A stretch of DNA of 64,000 bases from positions 5,208,001 to 5,272,000 of the forward strand of contig NZ_CP108394.1 in NCBI RefSeq assembly GCF_041435215.1, read 5' to 3'. The notes beneath the pieces were generated by a model, which did no database searches, had not been told where the DNA came from, and saw only the letters and a program-made list of their open reading frames with translations. The translations under genes and the position numbers were made by a program. How positions within the stretch are numbered: position 1 is the stretch's first letter; every line of letters starts with the position of its first letter. This DNA is from Streptomyces sp. NBC_01314. Its GTDB lineage: Bacteria; Actinomycetota; Actinomycetes; Streptomycetales; Streptomycetaceae. Below are positions 26,670 through 35,706 of this stretch, piece by piece.

Positions 26670-28106
26670 TTGCGTACTCGCTCCTTCCTCCTGGCCGCCG
26701 GCCTCACCACCGGCCTCCTCACCGCGCTCCCGGGCACCGCCTCGGCAGCCCCAGCCCCCTCCGGCCTCTCCGGCGACTTCAACGGCGACGGCTACCGCGA
26801 CCTCGCGATCGCCGCGTCCATCGCCAAGGTCTCCGGCAAGACGGGGGCCGGTTACGTCGCGGTCGTCTACGGCACCGCGAAGGGCCTCGACACGGCCAAG
26901 CGCCAGATCATCAGCCAGGCCACGACCGGCGTGCCCGGCGCCCCGCAGTCGTCCGGCTACTTCGGCGACCGCCTGACCACGGGCGACCTCGACGACGACG
27001 GCTACACGGACCTGATCGTGGGAGCACACGGCCGGACGCTCGGCTCGTCCGGCGACTCCGGCGCCCTCACCGTCCTGTGGGGCGGCGCGAGCGGTCTCAA
27101 GACAGCGACCGACATCACCTCGCCGCTGCCCGAGAACCGCAACGAGCTGGGCTGGTCCGTGGCCACCGGTGACTTCGACGGCGACGGCGACACCGACCTG
27201 GCCGCCGCCAACCTCGCGTTCCCCGAGCTGAACGTCTTCAAGGGCCCGATCTCCCGCACCGGCAAGGCCACGGGGCTCGTCGGCATCGACACGTACGGGC
27301 AGACCGGCATCAACACCGACAAGATCGTCGCGGGAGACGTCACCGGCGACGGTACGACGGATCTCCTGGTCATGGGCCAGCAGGAGATCAAGAACGGCTA
27401 CCGCACCCGCAGCGTCCTCTACAAGGGCTCCGCCTCCGGCCTCAAGGCGGGCGGCAAGGTCGCCGGCGGCTACGACGCCGTCATCGCCGATGTGAACAAG
27501 GACGGCCGGGGCGACATCGTCACCGGCAACTTCATGGAGAAGTCGACCGACGAGCCGAACGGCGGCCTCGGCGGCGCGATCACGGTCACGTACGGCAGCG
27601 CCACGGGCCTCAGCACCCGTACCCCGGTCCGTATCAACCAGGACACCGCGGGCGTGCCCGGCACCGCGACGAGGAACGACAGGTTCGGCTGGAGCCTGTC
27701 CGCAGGCGACGTCAACCGCGACGGGTACACCGACATCGCGGTCGGCGTCCCCCAGAAGAGCGTGGGCTCGGCGAAGCACGCCGGTGCCGTCGTCGTCCTG
27801 CGGGGTTCGAAGTCCGGCCTCACCGGCAGCGGCGCCAAGTCCTTCTCCCAGAACACCTCGGGAGTCCCCGGCGCCGCGGAGTCGTACGACTACTTCGGAG
27901 CGGCGGTCCGTCTCACCGACAGCAACCTCGACGGTTTCGCGGAACTGGCCGCGGGCGCCTACGGCGAGAACTCCAGCGACGGTGCCGTCTGGCTGCTGAA
28001 GTCCGGCTCCTCCGGCATCACGGGCACCGGCGCGAAGTCCTTCAACGGCAAGACCCTGGGCGGGCCTTCGGGCGACGCGTACTTCGGGGACGTACTCGGG
28101 GGCTGA
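26670..28106 (+). CDS. secreted seven-bladed FG-GAP/VCBS propeller protein 3
   Basis: 478 residues from TTG 26670. The rare TTG is chosen because the sequence around it (CTGGAGTCCC then LRTRSFLLAAGL) is the same as around the ATG of gene 4. Signal peptide RTRSFLLAAGLTTGLLTAL. Seven loops: DFNGDGYRD, DLDDDGYTD, DFDGDGDTD, DVTGDGTTD, DVNKDGRGD, DVNRDGYTD, DSNLDGFAE. Its upstream ~130 bp is duplicated before gene 4, so the duplicated unit included promoter and leader. Confidence 0.87.
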   Translation: MRTRSFLLAAGLTTGLLTALPGTASAAPAPSGLSGDFNGDGYRDLAIAASIAKVSGKTGAGYVAVVYGTAKGLDTAKRQIISQATTGVPGAPQSSGYFGDRLTTGDLDDDGYTDLIVGAHGRTLGSSGDSGALTVLWGGASGLKTATDITSPLPENRNELGWSVATGDFDGDGDTDLAAANLAFPELNVFKGPISRTGKATGLVGIDTYGQTGINTDKIVAGDVTGDGTTDLLVMGQQEIKNGYRTRSVLYKGSASGLKAGGKVAGGYDAVIADVNKDGRGDIVTGNFMEKSTDEPNGGLGGAITVTYGSATGLSTRTPVRINQDTAGVPGTATRNDRFGWSLSAGDVNRDGYTDIAVGVPQKSVGSAKHAGAVVVLRGSKSGLTGSGAKSFSQNTSGVPGAAESYDYFGAAVRLTDSNLDGFAELAAGAYGENSSDGAVWLLKSGSSGITGTGAKSFNGKTLGGPSGDAYFGDVLGG

Positions 28107-28241
28107 CGGACACGAGGACGGGAACGGGGACGGGCAACGGCTGATGGGGGCGGGCAGAGCGGGCAGAGCGGGGTACGGCGGCGCACGCCCCACCCGCCGC
28201 GCGCCGGCCCCGCGCCCAAAAGGTTCACCGCACACCCGGGG

Positions 28242-28267
28242 CAACCCTCCGGCCCCTCCACGAGTCT
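28242..28267 (+). promoter_or_regulatory. ECF-sigma-like promoter motif upstream of FG-GAP gene 4
   Basis: CAACC (28242-28246), 17 bp, GTCT (28264-28267), 74 bp before the start. Confidence 0.5.
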
Positions 28268-28341
28268 TCTGCTCGCACGCCCTTACGACGGCAGTGGGGC
28301 CGGTCCGCTCGGCGCGCGCCCTCCTCCCTCCTGGAGTCCCT

Positions 28342-29766
28342 ATGCGCACTCGTTCCTTCCTCCTGGCCGCAGGCCTCCTCGCCTCCGGTCTGACACCGCT
28401 CGCCCTGGCCACGCCCGCCGGCGCGGCGGTCGCCAAGTACACGGACGACTACAACGGCGACGGCTACCGCGACCTCGCGGTGGGCGCGCCGGGCACCGAT
28501 GTCGGCAGCGCGTCGTCGGCCGGCGCGGTGGTCGTGCTCTACGGCTCGAAGTCGGGCGCCTCGGCCGCCAACCGGAGCGTGATCACGCAGAACACGAGCG
28601 GAGTCGCCGGTTCGGCCGAGAGACAGGACCATTTCGGCGCCAGCCTCGCCTCCGCCGACTTCAACAAGGACGGCTACGCGGACCTCGCGGTCGGTGCGAC
28701 CGGCGAGGGCGTCGGCGTCGATACGTACGTGGGCCAGGTCACCATCCTGTGGGGCGGCAAGAAGGGTCTGACCAGCGGCACCGCGCTGCCACAGCCGTCC
28801 ACGATCGCCGCTGAGCACTCGTACAGCCAGGGCCTCGCGGCGGCCGACTTCAACGGCGACGGCTCGCCCGACCTCACGGTCACCGGCGAGTGGCAGACCC
28901 GGATCTACAACGGTCCGTTCAAGAAGACCACCGGCAACGCGGCGAGCGCGAGCTACGTCGGCACCGTCGGCGCCACGCGCGACGTCGGCGCGGGCGACAT
29001 CACCGGGGACAAGGCCGCCGAGCGCCTCTACCCGTACCCGACGACCTCCCACCCCGGCGGCCAGGTCAGGTACCACACGTACAACGGCAAGAAGACCGTC
29101 GTGGTCGACATGCCGAAGGCCGAGGGCAACCGCCGCGTCACCGTCGGCGACATCAACGGCGACGGTTACGGCGACCTCGTCCTCGCCAACCCCGGGGACC
29201 CGGCGATGCAGGACGGCGCAGGCCACCTGGGCGGCCAGGTGGAGATCTGGTACGGCGGCAAGGGCGGCCCCGACCTCACCCAGACCCCGACGGTCATCAA
29301 CCAGGACACCCCCGGCGTCCCGGGCAAGGGCGAGGAGAGCGACTTCTTCGGCGGCTCGCTCTCCATCGGCGACATCAACGGCGACAAGTACGCCGACATC
29401 GCGGTCGGCGCGCAGTACGAGGGCCTGAACGGCAAGCGGTGGGTCGGCACGGTCACCGTCCTGTACGGCTCGGCCGCCGGTCTGACCACCAAACGCGCCG
29501 CGACCTACAGCCAGGACACCGCGGGCGTCCCCGGCACCGCCGAGACCCAGGACGGCTTCGGCAGCGCCGTCCGTCTGATCGACCTCGACAAGAACGGCAG
29601 GGCCGAACTGGTCGTCTCCGCCCCCGGCGAGAACGCCAGGGGCGCGCTCCTCGTCCTCAAGGGCACGGCCTCCGGCCTGACCACGAAGGGCGCGAAGAGC
29701 ATCACGGCGGCGAACGTCGGGCTCAAGGAGACCGCGAACAGCTTCGGCGTGCAGCTCGCCCAGTAG
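28342..29766 (+). CDS. secreted seven-bladed FG-GAP/VCBS propeller protein 4
   Basis: 474 residues from ATG 28342, with CTGGAG upstream. Signal peptide RTRSFLLAAGLLASGLTPL. Seven loops: DYNGDGYRD, DFNKDGYAD, DFNGDGSPD, DITGDKAAE, DINGDGYGD, DINGDKYAD, DLDKNGRAE. The fourth loop is the most degenerate, as in genes 1 and 2. Gene 5 starts 63 bp later without its own promoter motif, so the two may be one transcript. Confidence 0.87.
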   Translation: MRTRSFLLAAGLLASGLTPLALATPAGAAVAKYTDDYNGDGYRDLAVGAPGTDVGSASSAGAVVVLYGSKSGASAANRSVITQNTSGVAGSAERQDHFGASLASADFNKDGYADLAVGATGEGVGVDTYVGQVTILWGGKKGLTSGTALPQPSTIAAEHSYSQGLAAADFNGDGSPDLTVTGEWQTRIYNGPFKKTTGNAASASYVGTVGATRDVGAGDITGDKAAERLYPYPTTSHPGGQVRYHTYNGKKTVVVDMPKAEGNRRVTVGDINGDGYGDLVLANPGDPAMQDGAGHLGGQVEIWYGGKGGPDLTQTPTVINQDTPGVPGKGEESDFFGGSLSIGDINGDKYADIAVGAQYEGLNGKRWVGTVTVLYGSAAGLTTKRAATYSQDTAGVPGTAETQDGFGSAVRLIDLDKNGRAELVVSAPGENARGALLVLKGTASGLTTKGAKSITAANVGLKETANSFGVQLAQ

Positions 29767-29829
29767 CCGCGCCCACTCCCCTCCCCTCCCCTCATCTCCC
29801 CTCCTCTCCCCTCACTGCGAAGGACATGC

Positions 29830-31221
29830 ATGCGATTCCGTAGCGCCACGATGGCCGCGACGCTCGTGGCGGCGACCGTGACCCCCCTCGCCTTCTCCCT
29901 CTCCATCGGCCCGGCCGCCGCCGCGCCCGCCAAGTACGCGGACGACTTCAACGGCGACGGCTACCGCGACAACGCGGTCTTCTCGTACGGCACCGAGACC
30001 CGCTTCAGCAAGGGCGGCGGCGTCCTCGTCACGTTCGGCCACGCGAACGGCCCGGGCACGAAGACCCAGTTCATCGACCAGGCGAGCGCGGGCGTGCCCG
30101 GGGCCGACGAGACGGACGACTTCTTCGGCGAGGTCCGCACGGCGGCCGACTTCAACAAGGACGGCTACGGCGACCTCGCGGTCTCCGCCAACGGCGAGAA
30201 CGTCGGCAAGTACAAGGACAACGGCACGGTCACCATCCTCTGGGGCGGCAAGAAGGGCCTGTCCGGCGGCACGACCGTCCCGTTCAAGGGCCCGAAGGGT
30301 GTCTCCGGCGAGGCCCGCGACTTCGCCACCGGCGACTTCAACGGCGACGGCAGCCAGGACCTGGCCCTCGTCCGCGACGGCAAGACGTACGTCTACCGGG
30401 GCGCGATCGCCAAGTCGGGGGTGAAGGGCTCGGTCACGGTCCTGGACAAGGACGGTGCGGGCTTCTACTCCACCGCGCTGATCTCCGGCAAGGTCAACAA
30501 GGACGGCAGGACCGACCTCGTCATCATCGGCGACGTCGTCACCGACACCACCCTCGCCTCCGACGCCTGGTTCATCTCCGGCGGCAAGACCAAGCTCTAC
30601 CCCGGCAAGACCCTCCGCCTCGAATCCATCAAGTCCAACGGCGGCCAGGCCGAACGCGGCGGCGACGGCGTCATCGACGACTTCGACAAGGACGGCTACG
30701 GCGACATCGCCATCGGCACACCGGTCTACGACAAGACCAAGGGCCGCGTGACCGTCTGGTACGGCGCGTCCTCGGGCCCGTCGAAGTCGGCCCGCTTCAC
30801 CCAGTCCACGTCCGGCATCGCCGACACCCCGGAGTCGTACGACGCCTTCGGCGACGCGGTGACCTCCGGCGACATCAACGGAGACGGCTACCGTGACCTC
30901 GCGGTGGCCGCGCCGGGCGAGAGCCTGAGCGGCAAGGGCGAGGCGGGCGCGATCCACGTCCTCTACGGCGGCGAGTCGGGCCTGACGGCCAAGGGTTCCC
31001 AGTTCCTCACCCGCAACACCGCAGGCATGCCGGGCGACTTGGCGGCCGGCGACTACTTCGGCCACACGATCCGCCTCCGCGACACCAACCGCGACGGCAA
31101 GGCCGACCTGTACGTGCTGGGGGAGAACGGTTCGATGGTCCTGCGAGGTTCGTCGAGGGGCGTCACGACCGCCGACTCGATGGCGGTGGACGGCGACGCG
31201 GTCCGCGGGATGCTTCAGTAA
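29830..31221 (+). CDS. secreted seven-bladed FG-GAP/VCBS propeller protein 5
   Basis: 463 residues from ATG 29830, preceded by GAAGGA. Signal peptide RFRSATMAATLVAATVTPL. Seven loops: DFNGDGYRD, DFNKDGYGD, DFNGDGSQD, VNKDGRTD (degenerate), DFDKDGYGD, DINGDGYRD, DTNRDGKAD. The spacer from gene 4 is a pyrimidine tract (CCCCT repeats, 29776-29813) with no CAACC-N17-GTCT motif. Its last 7 bp overlap the end of the convergent DUF397 gene. Confidence 0.87.
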   Translation: MRFRSATMAATLVAATVTPLAFSLSIGPAAAAPAKYADDFNGDGYRDNAVFSYGTETRFSKGGGVLVTFGHANGPGTKTQFIDQASAGVPGADETDDFFGEVRTAADFNKDGYGDLAVSANGENVGKYKDNGTVTILWGGKKGLSGGTTVPFKGPKGVSGEARDFATGDFNGDGSQDLALVRDGKTYVYRGAIAKSGVKGSVTVLDKDGAGFYSTALISGKVNKDGRTDLVIIGDVVTDTTLASDAWFISGGKTKLYPGKTLRLESIKSNGGQAERGGDGVIDDFDKDGYGDIAIGTPVYDKTKGRVTVWYGASSGPSKSARFTQSTSGIADTPESYDAFGDAVTSGDINGDGYRDLAVAAPGESLSGKGEAGAIHVLYGGESGLTAKGSQFLTRNTAGMPGDLAAGDYFGHTIRLRDTNRDGKADLYVLGENGSMVLRGSSRGVTTADSMAVDGDAVRGMLQ

Positions 31222-31403
31222 CGCGGGGCGCGTAGCGCGCGTATGAGGGCGGCGAGCCCGGCGGGGGTTGTGTGGACTACCTGGCCGGGCTCTTCGCTTT
31301 CACGGAGCCGAAGAGTCTCGTGGCCGGCGGCGATCTCAAGGCAGTTGGGAGCGTCTTCGTCCTCGGAGAACGAGGACTTCTGCCATACAGGAACGGCTGC
31401 CAT
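31215..31403 (-). CDS. DUF397 small protein, WhiJ-type module 2
   Basis: 62 residues. DUF397 hallmarks: VWQKSSFSEDEDAPNCLEIA, then TLRLRESEEPG and a final AALIRALR. It lies 8 bp downstream of the XRE/DUF5753 gene on the same strand, the standard operon order. Its end overlaps the end of FG-GAP gene 5. Confidence 0.9.
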   Translation of the reverse strand: MAAVPVWQKSSFSEDEDAPNCLEIAAGHETLRLRESEEPGQVVHTTPAGLAALIRALRAPRY

Positions 31404-31411
31404 ATCGCCCT

Positions 31412-32257
31412 TCAGATCTCTTGAGCCAGTTCGCGAATGAAGTCTCTCGACTCTACGACGCCGAGCGCGGCCTTCCGTGCCACGGCGATCCTTCGCCGAT
31501 ACGTAGCCAACTGCGCCTCAGCGTCCAAGAAAGCGCCCCCGTGGGGAGCATCCCGCAAGACAGTGTCCAGCTGCGGAACCGGGCCGTCCAGCAACAGAAT
31601 CGGACTGCTGATCCTGAACCCGTCTCGGTCGAAGGGCACGACATGAACGGCGACCTGGGGCCGCTCCGACTGGCCCAGAATGTGCTCCAACTGCCGCCGT
31701 GCAAGCCCGCGATCGGCCTTCCTGATCCGCAACGCGGCTTCATGGATCACGACCTCGTAGACGAAGTCATCCCGTTCGAGGACCCTCTGCCGCCGCAATC
31801 GGAACTCCACGCGTAGGTCCTGCTGGTCCTGGCTCATCTCCTGAGGAGAGCCCTCATAGAGCACTCGAACATGCTCCTCCGACTGCAACAGCCCAGGAAT
31901 GCTCACGATCTCGAACGACCTCACGTGCCGTGTGTGGTGCTCCAGTTCCGCGAGGTCGAGAAACCCGCGCGGGAGCAATCCCCGAGAGTCCTCCCACCAA
32001 CCCCGCCCACGCTCGGTCGCCATGGCCGCCAGCGCCTCCACCAAAGCGGCGTCATTGCTGGCGTACTGACTCGCGAAGTACCGAACACGGTCCGCACTGA
32101 CCCCGACGCGTCCCACTTCCGTGGCGGAGAGCTTGCTCTCGGCGATCCCCAGCGCCCGCGCCGCCTCCCGACCACTGAGCCCGGCCCGTTCCCGAAGCTT
32201 GCGCAGCTCAGCGCCGAGCCGCTCCTGACGTGCCGTGACGATGCTCCGTGCTGGCAT
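31412..32257 (-). CDS. XRE-family regulator with DUF5753 domain, WhiJ-type module 2
   Basis: 281 residues from ATG 32257 (MPARSIV), chosen over an ATG 33 bp upstream because GGGAGGAAA precedes it. Helix-turn-helix: LRERAGLSGREAARALGIAE, then SKLSATEVG. The DUF5753 part has [41 protein letters not shown] and a final helical segment. Together with the adjacent DUF397 gene and the divergent ATPase at 32470 it repeats the module at 10.0-11.8 kb. Confidence 0.9.
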   Translation of the reverse strand: MPARSIVTARQERLGAELRKLRERAGLSGREAARALGIAESKLSATEVGRVGVSADRVRYFASQYASNDAALVEALAAMATERGRGWWEDSRGLLPRGFLDLAELEHHTRHVRSFEIVSIPGLLQSEEHVRVLYEGSPQEMSQDQQDLRVEFRLRRQRVLERDDFVYEVVIHEAALRIRKADRGLARRQLEHILGQSERPQVAVHVVPFDRDGFRISSPILLLDGPVPQLDTVLRDAPHGGAFLDAEAQLATYRRRIAVARKAALGVVESRDFIRELAQEI

Positions 32258-32288
32258 GTACTCGTTTCCTCCCGGAAGTTGACGGCCC

Positions 32289-32326
32289 ATTATCCCGGTT
32301 CGACTTGACCGGGTTCAAATGAACCC
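32289..32326 (-). promoter_or_regulatory. promoter and palindromic operator of XRE module 2
   Basis: On the minus strand TTGAAC (32313-32318) and GATAAT (32289-32294) are 18 bp apart. A perfect palindrome GGGTTCA-AA-TGAACCC (32311-32326) covers the -35, as expected for an autoregulated XRE gene and possibly for the divergent ATPase gene. Confidence 0.55.
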
Positions 32327-32469
32327 CCTACCGTCAGTGACGCGACGCACACGCTGCGGAACACCGGGACCCCGGAAGCGCACCGCCCCGCCCTGCCACG
32401 GCGGCGGCGACAAGGCCACCGCCCGACACCCAGCGCCCCCACCCCTCCGTACGCCTCACCAGGAGCCCC

Positions 32470-32868
32470 ATGCGCACCGACTGGGAGTACACCCTCTACA
32501 TCCCCCACGACCCCCGAGCCGTAGCCATCGGCCGCCGCACCCTCCGCGACATCCTGACCACCCACACCCTCCCCACCCTCATCGAACCGGCGGAGCTACT
32601 GGCCTCCGAACTCCTCACCAACTCCCTCCGCCACACCACCGGCCCGGCGGCCCTGAAACTCAGACAGTCCGGCGCCTCCTTCCGCGTCGGCGCGTGGGAC
32701 ACGGACCCGACGCCCCCGACGGTCACCCCCCACACCGACACCTCCACCTCCGGCCGAGGCCTCCACCTGCTCAACGCCTACGCGGACGACTGGGGTTGGT
32801 TCGCGGTGAACGGGACGCGGGGCAAGTACGTCTGGTGCGAACTGGACGCGAGGTCGAAGCCCGACTGA
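32470..32868 (+). CDS. RsbW-like ATP-binding protein, WhiJ-type module 2
   Basis: 132 residues from ATG 32470, with AGGAG 5 bp upstream. HATPase motifs: SELLTNSLRHT (N-box), AWDTDPTPP (G1) and SGRGLHLLNAYADDWGW (G2). It belongs to the same family as 10027-10458 and 46692-47156 and is divergent from its partner regulator. The usual role is inferred as a regulatory kinase or anti-sigma-like partner. Confidence 0.85.
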   Translation: MRTDWEYTLYIPHDPRAVAIGRRTLRDILTTHTLPTLIEPAELLASELLTNSLRHTTGPAALKLRQSGASFRVGAWDTDPTPPTVTPHTDTSTSGRGLHLLNAYADDWGWFAVNGTRGKYVWCELDARSKPD

Positions 32869-32982
32869 CGGCGAACGAGCCGGCCGGCCACGACCCACCC
32901 GGGCGCCCGGGCCGTCCCGCCCTGATGTCAGTGCTGTGGTGCATGATCGGCGCATCGGGCCTTCGAGGGGGATGGAAACGCC

Positions 32983-33324
32983 ATGGCGATCACAAACGAG
33001 CAGGTGGCAGGGCACTCGTTCCTGCGGCGGCTGTACACGGACGCGTACTACCCCGATCACGTCGTCGGCAAGGGCGGGGCGATCCTGCTGCGGCTGTGCG
33101 AACGGATCGAAGCCGAGCGGCCGTCGGACCTGACGTCGCTGTACGCGCTGACCCAGGCCGCGACGGAGGAGTTCAACCTGCTGCAGGTGGATTTCGAGGC
33201 GGCCGGGAGTGACATAGAGACGGTCGCACGGGAGGAGATCGCCGAGGACTTCTGGTTCGTCGCCTCCTCCTACGGGTTCACGGACGCGGACGTCGAGGAG
33301 CTGATCGCCACCCGGGACTGGTGA
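32983..33324 (+). CDS. DUF5713-family small protein
   Basis: 113 residues, ATG 32983, soluble and acidic. The N-terminus NEQVAGHSFLRRLYTDAYYP, the middle LYALTQAATEEFNLL and the C-terminus ADVEELIATRDW fit the small helical family labelled DUF5713. No motif reveals a reaction. It is a lone gene. Confidence 0.65.
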   Translation: MAITNEQVAGHSFLRRLYTDAYYPDHVVGKGGAILLRLCERIEAERPSDLTSLYALTQAATEEFNLLQVDFEAAGSDIETVAREEIAEDFWFVASSYGFTDADVEELIATRDW

Positions 33325-33396
33325 GCGACGGCCCGAAGGCCGACTGCTGACCGGAGCCCTTCGCCGAGGACCGCGACACGGTCGCGGAGACCCGCA

Positions 33397-33421
33397 CGTA
33401 CGGGGATAATTACCCCGTACG
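33397..33421. promoter_or_regulatory. 25-bp palindrome upstream of the SnoaL-like gene
   Basis: CGTACGGGG (33397-33405) and its exact complement CCCCGTACG (33413-33421) flank ATAATTA. It lies 40 bp before the next start codon, and the AT core could be part of a -10, so this is a likely operator for an unidentified regulator. Confidence 0.6.
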
Positions 33422-33460
33422 GCACCAAACCTCACAGACAGTGGAAGGCCGGCGATCGCC

Positions 33461-33856
33461 ATGGCCGAACACCCGAACGCAACCCTCGTCCGCAAGGGCT
33501 ACGAAGCCTTCAGCCGCGGCGACATGGACACCCTCCGCGGTCTGATGGCCTCGGACTGCACGCACCACGTCCCCGGCAGCCACCTCCTGTCGGGCGACTA
33601 CAAGGGCCAGGACTCGATCATCGGCCTGTACCAGCGGCTCTTCGAGGAGACCGCCGGAAGCTTCAGCGTCGACCTGAGCCATGTCTGCGTGGACGGCCGC
33701 GGCCACGCCGTCTCCGTGCACCGCTACACCGCCGAGCGGGGCGGCAAGCGGATCGAGCAGAACGGCTGCCTCGTCTTCCGCATCATCGGGGACAAGATGA
33801 CGGACATCGACGAGTGCCAGGAGGACCTGGACAAGGAGAACGAGTTCTGGTCGTAG
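33461..33856 (+). CDS. NTF2/SnoaL-like domain protein
   Basis: 131 residues, ATG 33461. The family pattern is clear: LVRKGYEAFSRGDMDTLRGL, then MASDCTHHVPG, YKGQDSIIGLYQRLFEETAG and a final FRIIGDKMTDIDECQ. This alpha+beta cone binds small ligands and serves as a cyclase, isomerase or carrier fold; no substrate can be inferred. The palindrome 40 bp upstream suggests ligand-responsive control. Confidence 0.85.
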   Translation: MAEHPNATLVRKGYEAFSRGDMDTLRGLMASDCTHHVPGSHLLSGDYKGQDSIIGLYQRLFEETAGSFSVDLSHVCVDGRGHAVSVHRYTAERGGKRIEQNGCLVFRIIGDKMTDIDECQEDLDKENEFWS

Positions 33857-33891
33857 CCCCGCCGAGGCGAGACTCTTCGTTCTCGCCCGCA

Positions 33892-33917
33892 CAACCCCAT
33901 ACGGCTTCCAGGTGTCA
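33892..33917 (+). promoter_or_regulatory. ECF-sigma-like promoter motif upstream of FG-GAP gene 6
   Basis: CAACC (33892-33896), 17 bp, GTCA (33914-33917), 54 bp before the start. The last base differs from the GTCT of the others. Confidence 0.4.
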
Positions 33918-33971
33918 CACAGGTGAACCAGCCACACCCCCGACATCCGGCCACCCACCTGGAGCCCTCCC

Positions 33972-35498
33972 GTGCACGGACCGACGCACAGACCGACGCA
34001 CAGACGGACGTACGCCCTGGCCGCCGCCACGGTGGCGACCGCCACCGCCACCACGGCGGCCCTCGCCCTGGCCCTCGCCCCGGCCGCGGCCGCCACCCCG
34101 CGCACCGAGCCCGCCCCGCAGCCCACCCCCGTGACCAGCGACTTCAACGGCGACGGCTACGCCGACCTCGCCGTCGGCGTCCCCGACGGGACCGTGAACG
34201 GCAAGGCGAAGGCCGGCTATGTGAACCTCGTCTGGGGCGGTGCGAAGGGCCTGGGCAGGTACGGCAGCATCCGGGTCAGCCAGGCCACCGCCGAGGTCCC
34301 GGGCGCCCCCGAGGCGGGCGACCGCTTCGGCGCGTCCGTCGTGCTGGACGACCTGAGCGGCGACGGCCACGCGGAGCTGATCATCGGCGCGCCCGGTGAG
34401 GACGTCGACGGGCGTGGCGCGGACGCGGGCTCCGTCACCGTCGTAGGCGGCGCGAAGCACGGCACGGGCCCGGGGTCCATGGCCCTCATCGGCCCGTCGG
34501 CGAAGTCGGCGTACGGCTGGTCGGTGGCCGCGGCCGACCTCACCGGTGACCACCAGAAGGACCTGGTGCTCGGCGGCCGCGACAAGGTCGTCGTCCTCGC
34601 CGTCGTCGACAACGGCGAGGACATGGTCATCACCACCGTCCTGGCCACCCCCATGGGCGGCCGCGCCCCTCTCCTCGCCACCGGCGACTTCACCGCCGAC
34701 GGCACAGCCGACCTGGCCGTCGCCTACCACACGATCAACGCCCCCTACACCCAGTCGCACGTCCGGCTGTGGTCGTGGGACGAGGCCGAGCGGCACATGG
34801 TCAACACCTGGAACTCCGACAACGGCGCCGCCTCCGCGCTCGCCGCCGGCGACTTCGACGGCGACGGCCTGGACGACCTGGCCCTCGGCGAGTGCCGCGA
34901 GATAGCCGACGAGAACATCGACGACCCGTGCGGCCCGGAGTCGTACGCCAAGGGCGGCGGCATCCACATCGAGTACGGCGACAAGAACGGCTCCTTCGGC
35001 TACCGCTCGCAGACCCTCAACCAGGACACGGTCGGTGTCTACGGCGTCGCCGAGGACGGCGACCGCTTCGGCGCCTCCCTCGCCGTACTGGACTGGAACC
35101 GCGACGGCCGCGACGACCTGATCGCGGGCGCCCCCGGCGAGGCCATCGGCACCCGCAAGGCGGCCGGCGCGGCCACCCTGCTGCTGGGCCACGCCGGCGG
35201 CATCGTCGACAAGTTCGGCGAGGCGACCTCCGTCCAGTACCACCAGGACCGACCCCGCGTCCCCGGCGTGGCGGAGACGAACGACGCCTTCGGCACGGCC
35301 GTCGCCACCGGCGACTACGACAAGGACGGCACCCCGGACACGGCCGTCGGCGCCCCGGGCGAGAACGCGAAATCCGGCGGCGTCTGGGTCTTCCCGAAGA
35401 CCTCCGTGACGAACTCGCGCGCCCTCACCCCGAAGAACCTCGGCCTCCCGTCCCCCACGTCGGCACTGTCGTACGGCAGGTACCTGAGCAGCCACTGA
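33972..35498 (+). CDS. secreted seven-bladed FG-GAP/VCBS propeller protein 6
   Basis: 508 residues from GTG 33972, with TGGAG upstream. A basic His/Arg/Thr-rich leader precedes a hydrophobic Ala-rich signal (LAAATVATATATTAALALAL). Seven loops: DFNGDGYAD, DLSGDGHAE, DLTGDHQKD, DFTADGTAD, DFDGDGLDD, DWNRDGRDD, DYDKDGTPD. It is separated from the five-gene array by ~2.7 kb (WhiJ module, DUF5713, SnoaL) and is the most diverged copy, yet keeps the promoter spacing. Confidence 0.86.
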   Translation: MHGPTHRPTHRRTYALAAATVATATATTAALALALAPAAAATPRTEPAPQPTPVTSDFNGDGYADLAVGVPDGTVNGKAKAGYVNLVWGGAKGLGRYGSIRVSQATAEVPGAPEAGDRFGASVVLDDLSGDGHAELIIGAPGEDVDGRGADAGSVTVVGGAKHGTGPGSMALIGPSAKSAYGWSVAAADLTGDHQKDLVLGGRDKVVVLAVVDNGEDMVITTVLATPMGGRAPLLATGDFTADGTADLAVAYHTINAPYTQSHVRLWSWDEAERHMVNTWNSDNGAASALAAGDFDGDGLDDLALGECREIADENIDDPCGPESYAKGGGIHIEYGDKNGSFGYRSQTLNQDTVGVYGVAEDGDRFGASLAVLDWNRDGRDDLIAGAPGEAIGTRKAAGAATLLLGHAGGIVDKFGEATSVQYHQDRPRVPGVAETNDAFGTAVATGDYDKDGTPDTAVGAPGENAKSGGVWVFPKTSVTNSRALTPKNLGLPSPTSALSYGRYLSSH

Positions 35499-35706
35499 CA
35501 CCACGGCTGACCTGCGCGTCCTGCGGGCCGGGCCTCCCTCCCGAACCCCCGCCGAACCCCCTACCGAACCCCCTGGTGAACCCCTCTGGCGAACCCCTCA
35601 CCCATCCCTGACGATCCCTTAGGGGATGTCACAGCTCGGCCGCAAAGCCGGGCCGGTTGGCCCCGGTCCGGCACGCGGTCGCCCGGGACCAGGTACGTTC
35701 GATGAC

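Noticed and set aside
29767..29829. CAACC-N17-GTCT motif before FG-GAP gene 5
   Set aside because: Not present; the spacer is a pyrimidine tract, so gene 5 is more likely co-transcribed with gene 4.
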